The notes: generated from the letters alone by a model not told the origin. DNA of 64,000 nt from Oscillospiraceae bacterium (GCA_910574635.1 CAJTCG010000013.1:7250-71249); one strand, 5' to 3'; counted from the stretch's first letter, positions 25,061 to 33,949 are shown. Numbers and translations: made by a program.

Positions 25061-27355
25061 ATGAGCAAAAGCGTCGGCAAGAGCGTGATCCGGGTGGACG
25101 CCTATGAGAAGGCCACAGGCCGGGCCAAATACATGGACGACCTCTGTGACCGCAGCGCCCTGATCGCGAAAATCTGCCATTCCACCATCGCCCACGGCTT
25201 TGTGAAGTCCGTGGATACCTCGGCGGCGGAGGCCGTCCCGGGCGTGGTGAAGGTTCTGACCTGCTTCGACGCGCCGGACATCGAGTTTCCCACGGCGGGC
25301 CATCCCTGGTCCACGGACCCCCATCACCAGGACGTGGCGGACCGGAAGCTTTTAAACCGGCACGTCCGCTACTACGGCGACGAGGTAGCGGTGGTCATCG
25401 CTGAGGACGAGGTGGCCGCCGCCCAGGCGGTCCGGGCTTTGAAGGTGGAGTATGAGGAGCTGCCCTTTGTTCTGGACGTGCAGGAAGCCATGAAGGACGG
25501 CGCGCCTCAGATTCAAGAGCGGGCCCAAAACAACATCCTGGCCCATTCCGACGTTCGCCGGGGAGATTACGAGACTGCCCGGCGGGAGCCCGGCCTCATC
25601 AAGGTGGAGGGCTGGTACGACACCCCCACCGTCCAGCACTGCCACATTGAAAACCACGGCTGCTTCGCCTATGAGGAGGCGGGCCGGGTGGTGGTGGTCA
25701 GCTCCACCCAGATTCCCCACATCGTCCGCCGGGTGGTGGGCCAGGCCCTGGGGATTCCCTGGGGCAAGGTCCGCATCATCAAGCCCTATATCGGCGGCGG
25801 CTTTGGCAACAAGCAGGACGCGCTGTATGAGCCCCTGTGCGCCTGGTGCTCCACGAAGGTCGGAGGACGCCTGGTGAAGCTGGAGTGCAGCCGGGAGGAG
25901 ACCTTTGTCTCCAACCGGGTCCGCCACGCCATCCGCACCCACATTATTTCCTATGTCCGGCCCGACGGCACATTGGTCGCCCGGAAGCTGGAGGCGTTTT
26001 CCAACCAGGGGGCCTACGCCTCCCACGGCCACGGCATCGTGGCCAAGGGCATGAACGCCTTCCCTCAGCTCTACCCCTGCCCCAATGTGGAGTGCGACAG
26101 CTGGACGGTGTACACGAACCGGCCCTCCGCCGGGGCCATGCGGGGCTATGGCATCCCCCAGGCCATGTTCGCCGGGGAGAGCCACATTGACGACATCTGC
26201 AAGGCGATTCACATGTCCCCCCTGGAATTCCGCCGGAAAAACCTGATGCCCGTGGGCTATGTGGACGGCTTTTCCAAGAACGAGCTCTATTCCGACACCT
26301 TCAACCAGTGCATGGACAAGGCCTTGGAGCTGCTGGACTACCGGAAAAAGTTTGAGGAATACCAAAACCAGACCGGCCCGATCCGCAGGGGCGTGGGGCT
26401 GGCGGTGTTCTGGTACAATACCGCCGTTTGGCCCATCTCCCTGGAATCCTCCTCCTGCCGGATGGTGCTGAATCAGGACGGCTCTCTCCAGTTCCAGACC
26501 GGCGAGACGGAGATCGGCCAGGGATGCGACACGGCCTATTCCCAGATGGTGGCGGACGCCGTGGGCATTCCCCTTGGCGACGTCCATGTAGTCTCCACCC
26601 AGGACACGGATATTACCCCCTTCGGCACCGGGGCCTATGCCTCCCGGCAGACCTACATCGGCGGCTTTTCCATCATGCAGACGGCCCTGGCCCTGCGGGA
26701 GCGGATTCTGGCCGTGGCCCACGAGCAGACCCGGATGCCCATATCCAACCTGGATCTGGTGGACGGGCAGATTGTCCGCAAGAGCGACGGGCGCGTTCTG
26801 AAATCCCTGGGGGACCTGGCGACGGAAAGCCTGTACTCCCTGGAGAGCAGCCGGCATATCACCGCCGAGACCACGGCGCAGATCAAGTCCAACGCCTATT
26901 CCTTCGGCTGCTCCTTCGCGGAGGTGGAGGTGGACATTCCCATGTGCAAGGCCACCCTTCTGCGGCTGGTGAACGTCCACGACTGCGGCACGTTGATTAA
27001 CCCCGCCCTGGCGGAGGCCCAGGTCCACGGCGGCATGTCCATGGCCATCGGCTACGGCCTTTCCGAGGAATTGAAGTTCGACGAAAAGACCGGCAAACCC
27101 TTGAACAACAACCTGCTGGACTATAAGCTCTCCACCTTCATGGACCACCCCACGCTGGAGGCCGCTTTTGTGGAGAACCCGGAGCCCACCAGCCCCTACG
27201 GCACCAAGGCCCTGGGCGAGCCCCCGGCCTGCTCCGGCGCCCCGGCCATTCGCAACGCGATTTTGAACGCCACCGGCGTGGCCATCGATTCCTGCCCCAT
27301 CACGCCCCATGTCCTCTATCGGAAGTTCAAAGAGGCGGGGCTCATCAACGACTAA
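25061..27355 (+). CDS. xdhA: Xanthine dehydrogenase-type molybdenum-binding subunit
   Basis: A 764-aa large subunit of a three-component molybdenum hydroxylase. Seen are KATGRAKYMDD at the start, the molybdopterin segments GGGFGNKQDA and GAMRGYGIPQ, GQGCDTAYSQM, and the C-terminal GTKALGEPPAC with the catalytic Glu equivalent. The substrate could be xanthine, hypoxanthine or another N-heterocycle; motif reading does not resolve this. AAAGGAGGG precedes the ATG, and the FAD and [2Fe-2S] subunit genes follow directly, so it heads a three-gene operon. Confidence 0.9.
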   Translation: MSKSVGKSVIRVDAYEKATGRAKYMDDLCDRSALIAKICHSTIAHGFVKSVDTSAAEAVPGVVKVLTCFDAPDIEFPTAGHPWSTDPHHQDVADRKLLNRHVRYYGDEVAVVIAEDEVAAAQAVRALKVEYEELPFVLDVQEAMKDGAPQIQERAQNNILAHSDVRRGDYETARREPGLIKVEGWYDTPTVQHCHIENHGCFAYEEAGRVVVVSSTQIPHIVRRVVGQALGIPWGKVRIIKPYIGGGFGNKQDALYEPLCAWCSTKVGGRLVKLECSREETFVSNRVRHAIRTHIISYVRPDGTLVARKLEAFSNQGAYASHGHGIVAKGMNAFPQLYPCPNVECDSWTVYTNRPSAGAMRGYGIPQAMFAGESHIDDICKAIHMSPLEFRRKNLMPVGYVDGFSKNELYSDTFNQCMDKALELLDYRKKFEEYQNQTGPIRRGVGLAVFWYNTAVWPISLESSSCRMVLNQDGSLQFQTGETEIGQGCDTAYSQMVADAVGIPLGDVHVVSTQDTDITPFGTGAYASRQTYIGGFSIMQTALALRERILAVAHEQTRMPISNLDLVDGQIVRKSDGRVLKSLGDLATESLYSLESSRHITAETTAQIKSNAYSFGCSFAEVEVDIPMCKATLLRLVNVHDCGTLINPALAEAQVHGGMSMAIGYGLSEELKFDEKTGKPLNNNLLDYKLSTFMDHPTLEAAFVENPEPTSPYGTKALGEPPACSGAPAIRNAILNATGVAIDSCPITPHVLYRKFKEAGLIND

Positions 27356-27370
27356 AGGAGGGCCCAGCGT

Positions 27371-28252
27371 ATGTATGACATGAAAGCCCTGTATCAGGCG
27401 AAGAGCGTCAAGGACGCCGTGGCCCTGCGCCTTGCCCATCCCGAGGCTCAGATCATCGCCGGAGGCTCCGACGTGCTGGTCCAGATGCGGGAGGGCAGGC
27501 GGGCCGGGGCGGAGCTCATCTCCATCCAGACCCTGGACGAGATCCGGGGCGTGTCCCTGGACGCCGACGGGACCCTTCGCATCGGCTCTCTCACCAGCTT
27601 TTCCCATATCACCCGGGACCCCCTGATTCAGAAATACATCAACGTCCTGGGCGAGGCCGTGGACCAGGTGGGCGGCCCCCAGATTCGGAACATCGGCACC
27701 ATCGGCGGAAACACCTGCAACGGCGTCACCTCCGCCGACTCCGCCTCCACCCTCCACGCCTGGGACGCCGTGGTGGAACTGACGGGCCCGGAGGGCGTCC
27801 GCCGCCAGTCAATCCATGACTTCTATATCAAGGCGGGCAAGGTGGACATTCGGGAAGGAGAAATCCAGACCGCCATCTTGATTCCCAAGGAGAGCTACGA
27901 GAACTGCTTCGGCCACTATATCAAGTACGCCATGCGAAACGCCATGGACATCGCCAGCCTGGGAACCTCCGTCAACGTCCGCCTCTCCGCTGACAAAAAG
28001 ACGGTGGAACGGGCCCGGGTCGCCTTCGGCGTGGCGGGCCCCGTGCCCCTGCGGGCCGAAACGGCGGAAAGACTAGCCGCCGGACAGCCCGTCAGCCTGG
28101 AGCTGGCGGAGCGGTTCGCCCAGGCCGTCAAGGAGGACATCAACCCCCGGGACTCCTGGCGGGCGGCCAGGGACTTCCGCCTCCACATCGCCGTGGAGAG
28201 CGCGAAGCGGGCCTTTATTGAGTCCGTGAAACTGGCGGGAGGTGACTTGTGA
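27371..28252 (+). CDS. xdhB: Xanthine dehydrogenase-type FAD-binding subunit
   Basis: A 293-aa FAD subunit of the CoxM/XdhB family. The FAD-binding loops are IIAGGSDVLVQMR near residue 40 and GGPQIRNIGTIGGNTCNGVTSADSAS near 110-130, the typical pattern. It passes electrons from the iron-sulfur centres to NAD or another acceptor. AAAGGAGGG lies before the ATG; its stop overlaps the next start (TGATG). Confidence 0.93.
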   Translation: MYDMKALYQAKSVKDAVALRLAHPEAQIIAGGSDVLVQMREGRRAGAELISIQTLDEIRGVSLDADGTLRIGSLTSFSHITRDPLIQKYINVLGEAVDQVGGPQIRNIGTIGGNTCNGVTSADSASTLHAWDAVVELTGPEGVRRQSIHDFYIKAGKVDIREGEIQTAILIPKESYENCFGHYIKYAMRNAMDIASLGTSVNVRLSADKKTVERARVAFGVAGPVPLRAETAERLAAGQPVSLELAERFAQAVKEDINPRDSWRAARDFRLHIAVESAKRAFIESVKLAGGDL

Positions 28253-28758
28253 TGGAGAAACACAACATTCAATATCAGACGGTCCGCTTCAACCTCAACG
28301 GCAAGGACGTGGAGCGGACGGTGGACGTCCGGGCCAGCCTTACGGACATGCTGCGGAACGACTTCCGCATGACCTCTGTCAAAAAGGGCTGCGAGGTGGG
28401 GGAGTGCGGAGCCTGCAACGTGCTGATTGACGGCGAGGCGTTCAACTCCTGCATCTACCTGGCCGTCTGGGCGGAGGGAAAGAAGGTCCGCACCCTGGAG
28501 GGCCTCCTGGGCCCCAACGGGGAGCTTTCCGACATCCAGCAGGCCTTTGTGGACGAGGCGGCGATTCAGTGCGGCTTCTGCTCCCCGGGCTTCATCCTGA
28601 CGGCAGTGGAGATTCTGGAGTCCGGCAAGGAGTATACGGACGCGGAGCTGCGCAAGCTCCTTTCCGGCCACCTCTGCCGGTGCACGGGGTATGAAAACAT
28701 CCTCCGGGCGGTGAAGAAAACTATGTACAAGCGGCTGGGGAAGGAACTGCCCCGGTGA
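28252..28758 (+). CDS. xdhC: Xanthine dehydrogenase-type [2Fe-2S] subunit
   Basis: A 168-aa iron-sulfur subunit with two [2Fe-2S] domains: the plant-ferredoxin-type CEVGECGACNVLIDG near residues 45-60 and the helical domain with CGFCSPGFI and HLCRCTGYENI. GGAGGT lies 8 nt before the ATG at 28252; a GTG one codon upstream is less likely. It completes the xdhABC-type operon and ends at a hairpin with a T-run. Confidence 0.93.
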   Translation: MEKHNIQYQTVRFNLNGKDVERTVDVRASLTDMLRNDFRMTSVKKGCEVGECGACNVLIDGEAFNSCIYLAVWAEGKKVRTLEGLLGPNGELSDIQQAFVDEAAIQCGFCSPGFILTAVEILESGKEYTDAELRKLLSGHLCRCTGYENILRAVKKTMYKRLGKELPR

Positions 28759-28763
28759 CGGCA

Positions 28764-28806
28764 AACCGGCGGGGCGCTGTGCGCGTCCCGCCGGTTCGTG
28801 GTTTTT
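28764..28806 (+). terminator. Terminator of the xdhABC-type operon
   Basis: A perfect 10-bp stem AACCGGCGGG / CCCGCCGGTT (28764-28773 with 28787-28796), followed after CGTGG by TTTTT. Confidence 0.8.
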
Positions 28807-28965
28807 AGAGCAGTTCCCAGAAATCATGAGAAAAAAGGAAGCGAGGGCAGGGAGCGCAGGGCAAGGCGGAGGACGCAGGCGGGCTGACGCCCGTCAAGGA
28901 CGACAACGCGGCCCTGCGATTCCTGGACCGCTGAACTTTTCTCATGATTTTTGGGTGCTGCTCTA
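28806..28965. mobile_element. MITE-like element with 29-bp inverted repeats and TA ends
   Basis: The ends TAGAGCAG...ATCATGAGAAAA (28806-28834) and the reverse complement at 28937-28965 match at 26 of 29 positions. The 160-bp unit starts and ends with TA, as expected if it inserted at a TA target. The interior holds GGGCTGACGCCC and related small stems but no gene. Its right terminus provides the TAG stop of the aldolase gene. No second copy was seen in this window. Confidence 0.7.
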
Positions 28966-29628
28966 ATAACCTGTTTTCTTACCCTCCGGCTGCCCGTAGG
29001 ATTTGAACCGCTCCATGACGTCCTCCATGGCCTCCTTGCCGAGGACGTTGGGCGTCCCGATGCACAGGGCCCGGTATTGAAGCTCCGCCACATATTCCAT
29101 ATTCAGCGCCAGGCCGTAGGCCCCGGCGAGGTCCTTTCCGCAGGCCACCAGCCCGTGGTTTCCCAGCAGCACGGCGTCGCTGTCCCCGGCAGTCTCCACG
29201 GCGGCCTCCGCCAGCTCTAAGGTGCCGAAGGGGTAGTAGGGCGTGCAGGGGACCTCCGCCGCCCCGGCGTCGGCGATGGCGTAGTGAACGGCCCGGAGGG
29301 GCCGGCCCAGCACGGCGAAGGTGGTGCAGTACATGGAATGGGTGTGGACCACGGCCCGGATGTGGGGCTTGTTCTTGTAAAAAAGGGTGTGGAGGGCCCA
29401 CTCGCTGGAGGGCTTCCGGGTTCCATCCACAATGTTGGCCTCCAGATCCGTCACCACCACGTCCTCCGGCCGGGTGTCGAAATAGCCGATGCCGGAGGGG
29501 CTGATGGCCATGAGGCCCTGCTCCGGGACATAGACGCTGATGTTTCCGCTGGTGCCGGTGCAAAGGCGGCTGGCGCTCATTTTCCTGCCGTACTCCACCA
29601 CCAGCTCCCGTTCTTTTTGCAGCAGCAT
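28963..29628 (-). CDS. Class II aldolase/adducin family protein
   Basis: A 221-aa zinc-dependent aldolase related to fuculose-1-phosphate aldolase. Seen are GTSGNISVYV, the catalytic-Glu region SSEWALHTLFY, the zinc ligands in HTHSMYC and the later GNHGLVACG. AGGAGG precedes the ATG at 29628. It lies 13 bp downstream of the MtnA-like gene, a pairing that in other bacteria forms a DHAP shunt for 5-methylthio- or 5-deoxy-ribulose-1-phosphate; ribulose-1-phosphate is another possible substrate. Its stop codon lies within the terminal repeat of the adjacent MITE-like element. Confidence 0.85.
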   Translation of the reverse strand: MLLQKERELVVEYGRKMSASRLCTGTSGNISVYVPEQGLMAISPSGIGYFDTRPEDVVVTDLEANIVDGTRKPSSEWALHTLFYKNKPHIRAVVHTHSMYCTTFAVLGRPLRAVHYAIADAGAAEVPCTPYYPFGTLELAEAAVETAGDSDAVLLGNHGLVACGKDLAGAYGLALNMEYVAELQYRALCIGTPNVLGKEAMEDVMERFKSYGQPEGKKTGY

Positions 29629-29641
29629 AGCCGAATCCTCC

Positions 29642-30694
29642 TCAGTAAAATTCCCGGACTTCCGAGTCAAAATATTGGTCCAGCAGATAGGGGACGTAGA
29701 CCCCCTTGTCCGTCACCACCCCGGAAATCAGGTGCGGGGGCGTCACGTCAAAGGAGGGATAAACTCCTTTGACCTCCGGGACGGTGTTGGGAATGCCCCA
29801 GGAGGTCAGCACGGGGCCGGGGTCCCGCTGTTCGATGACAATGTCCGCCGCCGACCGCTTGTCCCGGTCGGGGATGCCGGTGACGTAGTAGGGAACGCCG
29901 AAGTACTTGGCCAGAATCGCAATCTGAAAGGTGCCCGTCTTGTTGGCGATGTGCCCGTCCCGGGCAATGGTGTCCGCGGCGGAGGTAAAGACATCGATTC
30001 CCTCCCGCTCCATGGCGTAGGCAATCATATTGTCCGTGAGCACCGTGGTGTCAAAGCCTGCCTGGGCGAAGCAGCTGGCGGTGAGCCGGGCCCCCTGGAG
30101 GAAAGGCCGGGTCTCCGCGCAGAACACCCGGAAGGTCTTTCCCGTTCGCCTTGCGGCCCGGATAAGAGTTCCGATGATGGTTTCCCCGTAGCACTGTGTG
30201 AGAACCGTTCCGCCCTCGGGGATGAGGCCCACCAGATGGTCCCCCACCAGCTGCATCGTGCTGTAGCGCCGCCCCAGGGATTCCAGGGTGTCTTCCACAA
30301 TGGCGGCGACGGGGTTTTGTCCCGCTTCCAGCGCTGCCTCCGCCACGTCCGCGCAGCGGAAGGTGATCTGGCCGTAGCGGTTGGCGGTGGTGGGCCGGGC
30401 GTGGGCCAGCTCCTGGGCCGCCTGGCGGAGAAAGGCAAGCTGTTCCGCCCGGCCTTTATCCCGGGCCTGGTGGGCCGCCAGGGCCATGCCCATGCCCACG
30501 GCGGTATAGGGCCCGGCGCTCTGGGTCACCATGTCCGCAATGGCCCGGACCACCTGCCGGTAGGTTTCGCAGACCTCGAACCGGACCTCCCTCGGGTAGA
30601 CCCGGCGGTCTAAAATGCGGACCTTTCCATCCTCGTACCAGGCCACATGTTCGTATTGCAGGAGGAAGGGCATGCCCTCGTCCATCCGCTTCAT
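29642..30694 (-). CDS. MtnA-like (aldose-1-phosphate) isomerase
   Basis: A 350-aa protein of the MtnA/eIF2B-alpha-like isomerase family, which converts 5-methylthioribose-1-phosphate or a similar aldose-1-phosphate to the ketose. The catalytic Cys (168, in VLTQCYGE) and Asp (241, in SAADTIARDG) are kept, with ETRPFLQGARLTA and ANKTGTFQIAILAKYFGVPYYV. It differs from canonical MtnA at the Cys loop (QCYGE in place of HCNTG), so the substrate may differ. AAGGAGG precedes the ATG at 30694. It forms an operon with the downstream aldolase. Confidence 0.85.
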   Translation of the reverse strand: MKRMDEGMPFLLQYEHVAWYEDGKVRILDRRVYPREVRFEVCETYRQVVRAIADMVTQSAGPYTAVGMGMALAAHQARDKGRAEQLAFLRQAAQELAHARPTTANRYGQITFRCADVAEAALEAGQNPVAAIVEDTLESLGRRYSTMQLVGDHLVGLIPEGGTVLTQCYGETIIGTLIRAARRTGKTFRVFCAETRPFLQGARLTASCFAQAGFDTTVLTDNMIAYAMEREGIDVFTSAADTIARDGHIANKTGTFQIAILAKYFGVPYYVTGIPDRDKRSAADIVIEQRDPGPVLTSWGIPNTVPEVKGVYPSFDVTPPHLISGVVTDKGVYVPYLLDQYFDSEVREFY

Positions 30695-30740
30695 ATTGGC
30701 GCGCCTCCTTCGCGGCGGGGTTCCGCCCCGTGTTTTCCAC

Positions 30741-30810
30741 ATCATACCCCATCGGGCGGGAAAATGCAAACGGAAAAATGATTGTCCTTTTCCTCTCCAT
30801 CCGTTATAAT
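30741..30810. promoter_or_regulatory. Divergent promoter pair, MtnA-like operon and glycerate kinase
   Basis: Minus strand: TTGCAT (30764-30769), a 17-bp spacer, TATGAT (30741-30746). Plus strand: TTGTCC (30782-30787), a 17-bp spacer, TATAAT (30805-30810). The two -35 elements are only 12 bp apart. Confidence 0.75.
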
Positions 30811-30838
30811 GGAATACAACAAAAGGGAGGCGGCAAGC

Positions 30839-32080
30839 ATGACGGAGCTTCGAAGGCACGCGGAACAAATTTACGGCAAGGCAATTCGCCGGGCGCTGCC
30901 GGATGTGGCGGTGAGGGAGGCCCTGAGGGACTTCCGTCCCGGCCCTGGCCGGACGCTGCTGGTTTCCGTGGGAAAGGCGGCGTGGCGGATGGCCTCCGCC
31001 GCCCTGGAAGCCGTAAGCGTGGACGGCGGTTTGGTGGTGACGAAATACGGCCACAGCCAGGGGCCCCTGCCGGGCCTGGAGATTTTGGAGGCGGGGCACC
31101 CGGTGGCGGACGCGGCTTCCTTCGCCGCGTCGGAGCGGGCTTTGGAGCTGGTCCAGGGACTGGGGGAGGAGGATGACCTGCTGTTTCTCCTCTCCGGCGG
31201 GGGCTCCGCCCTCTTCGAGGCGTCGGACCTCTCCCTGGCGGAATTCCAGGACATCAACCGCCGGCTTCTTTCCTGCGGCGCGGACATCCAGGAGGTCAAC
31301 CGGGTCCGCAAGCGGCTGTCCAACGTAAAGGGGGGCCGTTTCGGCGCGGCCTGCGCCCCGGCCCGGGTGTTTTCCGTGGTGCTTTCCGACGTGCTGGGGG
31401 ACCGGCTGGACATGATCGCCTCCGGCCCCGCCGCTGTGGACGGCTCTACGCTGGAAGAAACCTTGGCGGTGGTGGAGAAGTACGGCTTAGAGCTGTCTCC
31501 TCAGGCCCGGGCCCTGCTGGCCCGGCCCCTTCCGGCGGCGCTGTCCCATGTGGAGAGCCGGATCTGCGGCAGCGTCTCCCAGCTCTGCCAAACGGCGGCG
31601 GAGGTCTGCCGGGGACTTGGCTACGAGGCCCGGGTCCTCACAGACCGGGCGGCGGGGGAGGCCCGGGAGACCGGGGAAAATCTGGCCCGGACTCTCCTCC
31701 GGGAGCGGGAGGCGGGGAAGCCCCTGGCCCTCATCCTGGGCGGCGAGACTGTGGTGCGGATCACCGGAAAAGGAAAGGGAGGCCGGAACCAGGAGCTGGC
31801 CCTGGCGGCGGCCCCCGTCCTGGCGGGGACGGAGGGAACGGCCCTGTTCTCCGTGGGCTCCGACGGCACCGACGGCCCCACAGACGCGGCGGGGGGCTAT
31901 GTGGATGGCGGAACCCGGGACCGCCTCCGGGCACTGGGGATGGAAGTCCCGGCGGTGCTGGCGGAGAACGACTCCTACCACGCCTTGAAGAAAATCGGGG
32001 GCCTGATCGTCACCGGGCCTACGGGCACCAATGTCAACGATTTGAGCGTGGGGCTGTACCGGCCTCCGGCAATGCCGTGA
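30839..32080 (+). CDS. Glycerate 2-kinase (MOFRL family)
   Basis: A 413-aa protein of the GckA/TtuD glycerate kinase family, with the phosphate loop SGGGSALFE, the family segment SNVKGGRFGA and the C-terminal MOFRL domain (GGETVVRITGKGKGGRNQELAL and SVGSDGTDGPTDAAGG). It would phosphorylate glycerate to 2-phosphoglycerate for glycolysis. AAAGGGAGG precedes the ATG at 30839. It is transcribed divergently from the MtnA-like/aldolase operon, which suggests related carbon recovery but does not prove it. Confidence 0.9.
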   Translation: MTELRRHAEQIYGKAIRRALPDVAVREALRDFRPGPGRTLLVSVGKAAWRMASAALEAVSVDGGLVVTKYGHSQGPLPGLEILEAGHPVADAASFAASERALELVQGLGEEDDLLFLLSGGGSALFEASDLSLAEFQDINRRLLSCGADIQEVNRVRKRLSNVKGGRFGAACAPARVFSVVLSDVLGDRLDMIASGPAAVDGSTLEETLAVVEKYGLELSPQARALLARPLPAALSHVESRICGSVSQLCQTAAEVCRGLGYEARVLTDRAAGEARETGENLARTLLREREAGKPLALILGGETVVRITGKGKGGRNQELALAAAPVLAGTEGTALFSVGSDGTDGPTDAAGGYVDGGTRDRLRALGMEVPAVLAENDSYHALKKIGGLIVTGPTGTNVNDLSVGLYRPPAMP

Positions 32081-32182
32081 TACTTGGAGGCGGTTTTTCC
32101 CATGATCTGAGAGGAACAGCGGAGAAGGGGACGCCCGGAGATGTCCCGGAGATGTCAGAGTTTGCCTTTTTCGGAATAATAC

Positions 32183-32211
32183 TTGATCATTTTCCACAGG
32201 AATGATACAAT
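32183..32211 (+). promoter_or_regulatory. Sigma-A promoter of the FapA gene
   Basis: TTGATC (32183-32188), 17-bp spacer, TACAAT (32206-32211). An 80-nt leader follows with a very GC-rich section (32232-32272). Confidence 0.7.
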
Positions 32212-32291
32212 ATCAACCATTGAGTTTGAGAACGCGGGGGCGTAGGCCGCGAAGCGCGGGCGCCGCTGCGGGATTCAAGTAAAGGCAGGGG

Positions 32292-33884
32292 ATGAGTATG
32301 TCAATCTTTGAGCGGTTTGTCTCAAAAGAGGCGGGCGGGCAGGAGAGAAAAGCGTTTCATCCCACTCCTTACAGGAGGATGTTCTCAGAGCTGGAAACGA
32401 CGGGCGGCGAGCTGAAGGAGCAGTATCCTGATGACTTCAAAACGGTGGAGAGCTTTATCTGGGCTTTAAAGGAGGCGTGCAGGGCCCGGTACAAGAAGGC
32501 GGTGAACGGCGACCTGCAGCCCATGAAGGCGGAGGCTCGCTTTTTTCTTGCCGGGGACCGGATGAGCGCCTACGCGTGCCTGCTTCGGCCGGAGAACGGC
32601 GGAGAAGAGATTACCTTGGAAGAATTCCTGGGGGATATGCACTACGAGGGCATACAGTACGGGATTTTGCGGGAAGACATACAACGGGAATTCGGCCTGG
32701 GATATTTTCGGATTTTTCCCGTGGCGCGGGGGAAGCCCCCCGTAGCGGGGGAAGACGGAAAGGTGACGGAGCTTCTCCAGCGCCGCAAAAATATGAGCCT
32801 GGAGGTACAAAGCGGAAGCCAGGTGGATTTTAAAGAGGACGCCCAGCTCCAGCCCATTCGGAAGGGGACGGTCATCTGCCTGATACGGCCCCCAAGGGAG
32901 GGCGTGGATGGCATGGACGTAACGGGCCAGATCCTTCCCAGCCCTCCGCCAGAGGGCGCGTGCGTACCCCAGGGGAAGAACACAGTCATTGGCCGGGGCG
33001 GACAGGCACTGACTGCCGGCGTGGATGGGATTTTGTACATCGAGGACGACCGCTTCTGCATTCACGAGCAGAAAATCATTGACGGCGATGTGGATCAATT
33101 CCAGGGGACGCTCCGGGTTTCCGGCAACCTTTACATAGGGGGAAATGTGGACGGCGGCGTTGAAGTGGAGGCCTCCGGCGAGATTGTAATCAACGGAAAA
33201 ATGGGGCAGGCCCGGGTAACGTCCACAAACGGAACCATCCGGGTGCAGAAGGGCGTTTATGGAACGGAGGGCAAAACCTTTTTGACGGCCGCCTGCCAGG
33301 TGCAGTCCCCTGTGATGGAGTGGGCGGAAATTGACGGCGGAACCAGCGTGATCGCGGAGACGATTTCCAACAGCGTCATTCGCTGCGGCGGCACGGTCTA
33401 TGTGATGAGCGGGCGGGGAATGATTGTGAACAGTGTGATTCGGGCCGGAGACAGCATTTTGTGCCAGCGGGTCGGCAATCTGGCCGGAGGCCGGAGCAAG
33501 TTTTCCGTTGGCTACCCGCCCCATGTCCCGGAATCGTGGGAACGAGTCAAGGCGGAACAGGCGGAGGTCCAGTCGACCCTGGAGAAGCTGTGGAATCCGA
33601 TGATTGGCCTGAAAAGAAAAGGAAGCCGCATTTCGGAAGGAGAGAAGTCGCTGCTGGAGCAGCTTGTGGAGCAGCGGGAGCTTTATTTTAAAAAGCAGGA
33701 AGCCCTGATTGCGGAATTAAAGTCTTTGAATAAGGCGCTGGATAAAAAAAGCAAAGGGCGAATACGCTGTGAGAAGCTGTACCCCTTTCTGGATGTTCAG
33801 ATTGGCAGATTGTCGGAGGAAATCACCACCGTGGAGGAGAACTGCAATATTCATGTTGAGGAGAATAGGGTGCTCTTAAAATAG
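32292..33884 (+). CDS. FapA (DUF342) family protein
   Basis: A 530-aa protein of the FapA/DUF342 family, with an N-terminal alpha/beta part, a central beta-helix-like section (DGDVDQFQGTLRVSGNLYIGGNV, ASGEIVINGKMGQARV, SNSVIRCGGTVYVMSGRG) and a C-terminal coiled coil from about residue 410 (ERVKAEQAEVQSTLEKL onwards). Members are linked to polar flagellum placement and cell-surface attachment in Vibrio, but are also common in non-motile Firmicutes. No flagellar genes are nearby. It is monocistronic between its own promoter and a strong terminator. Confidence 0.85.
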   Translation: MSMSIFERFVSKEAGGQERKAFHPTPYRRMFSELETTGGELKEQYPDDFKTVESFIWALKEACRARYKKAVNGDLQPMKAEARFFLAGDRMSAYACLLRPENGGEEITLEEFLGDMHYEGIQYGILREDIQREFGLGYFRIFPVARGKPPVAGEDGKVTELLQRRKNMSLEVQSGSQVDFKEDAQLQPIRKGTVICLIRPPREGVDGMDVTGQILPSPPPEGACVPQGKNTVIGRGGQALTAGVDGILYIEDDRFCIHEQKIIDGDVDQFQGTLRVSGNLYIGGNVDGGVEVEASGEIVINGKMGQARVTSTNGTIRVQKGVYGTEGKTFLTAACQVQSPVMEWAEIDGGTSVIAETISNSVIRCGGTVYVMSGRGMIVNSVIRAGDSILCQRVGNLAGGRSKFSVGYPPHVPESWERVKAEQAEVQSTLEKLWNPMIGLKRKGSRISEGEKSLLEQLVEQRELYFKKQEALIAELKSLNKALDKKSKGRIRCEKLYPFLDVQIGRLSEEITTVEENCNIHVEENRVLLK

Positions 33885-33907
33885 CAGCCGCCCGCTTTGC
33901 GCAGCAA

Positions 33908-33949
33908 AGCGCCGTCAGGAACCCAACGGTCCTGACGGCGCTGTTTTTT
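33908..33949 (+). terminator. Terminator after the FapA gene
   Basis: A perfect 13-bp stem (33908-33920 with 33930-33942), a 9-nt loop and GTTTTTTG. Confidence 0.93.

Noticed and set aside
25352-27757. An 801-aa open frame antisense to xdhA
   Set aside because: It is a shadow caused by high third-position GC; composition is His/Gly/Val-rich with no motifs, while the sense frame is a clear molybdenum hydroxylase.
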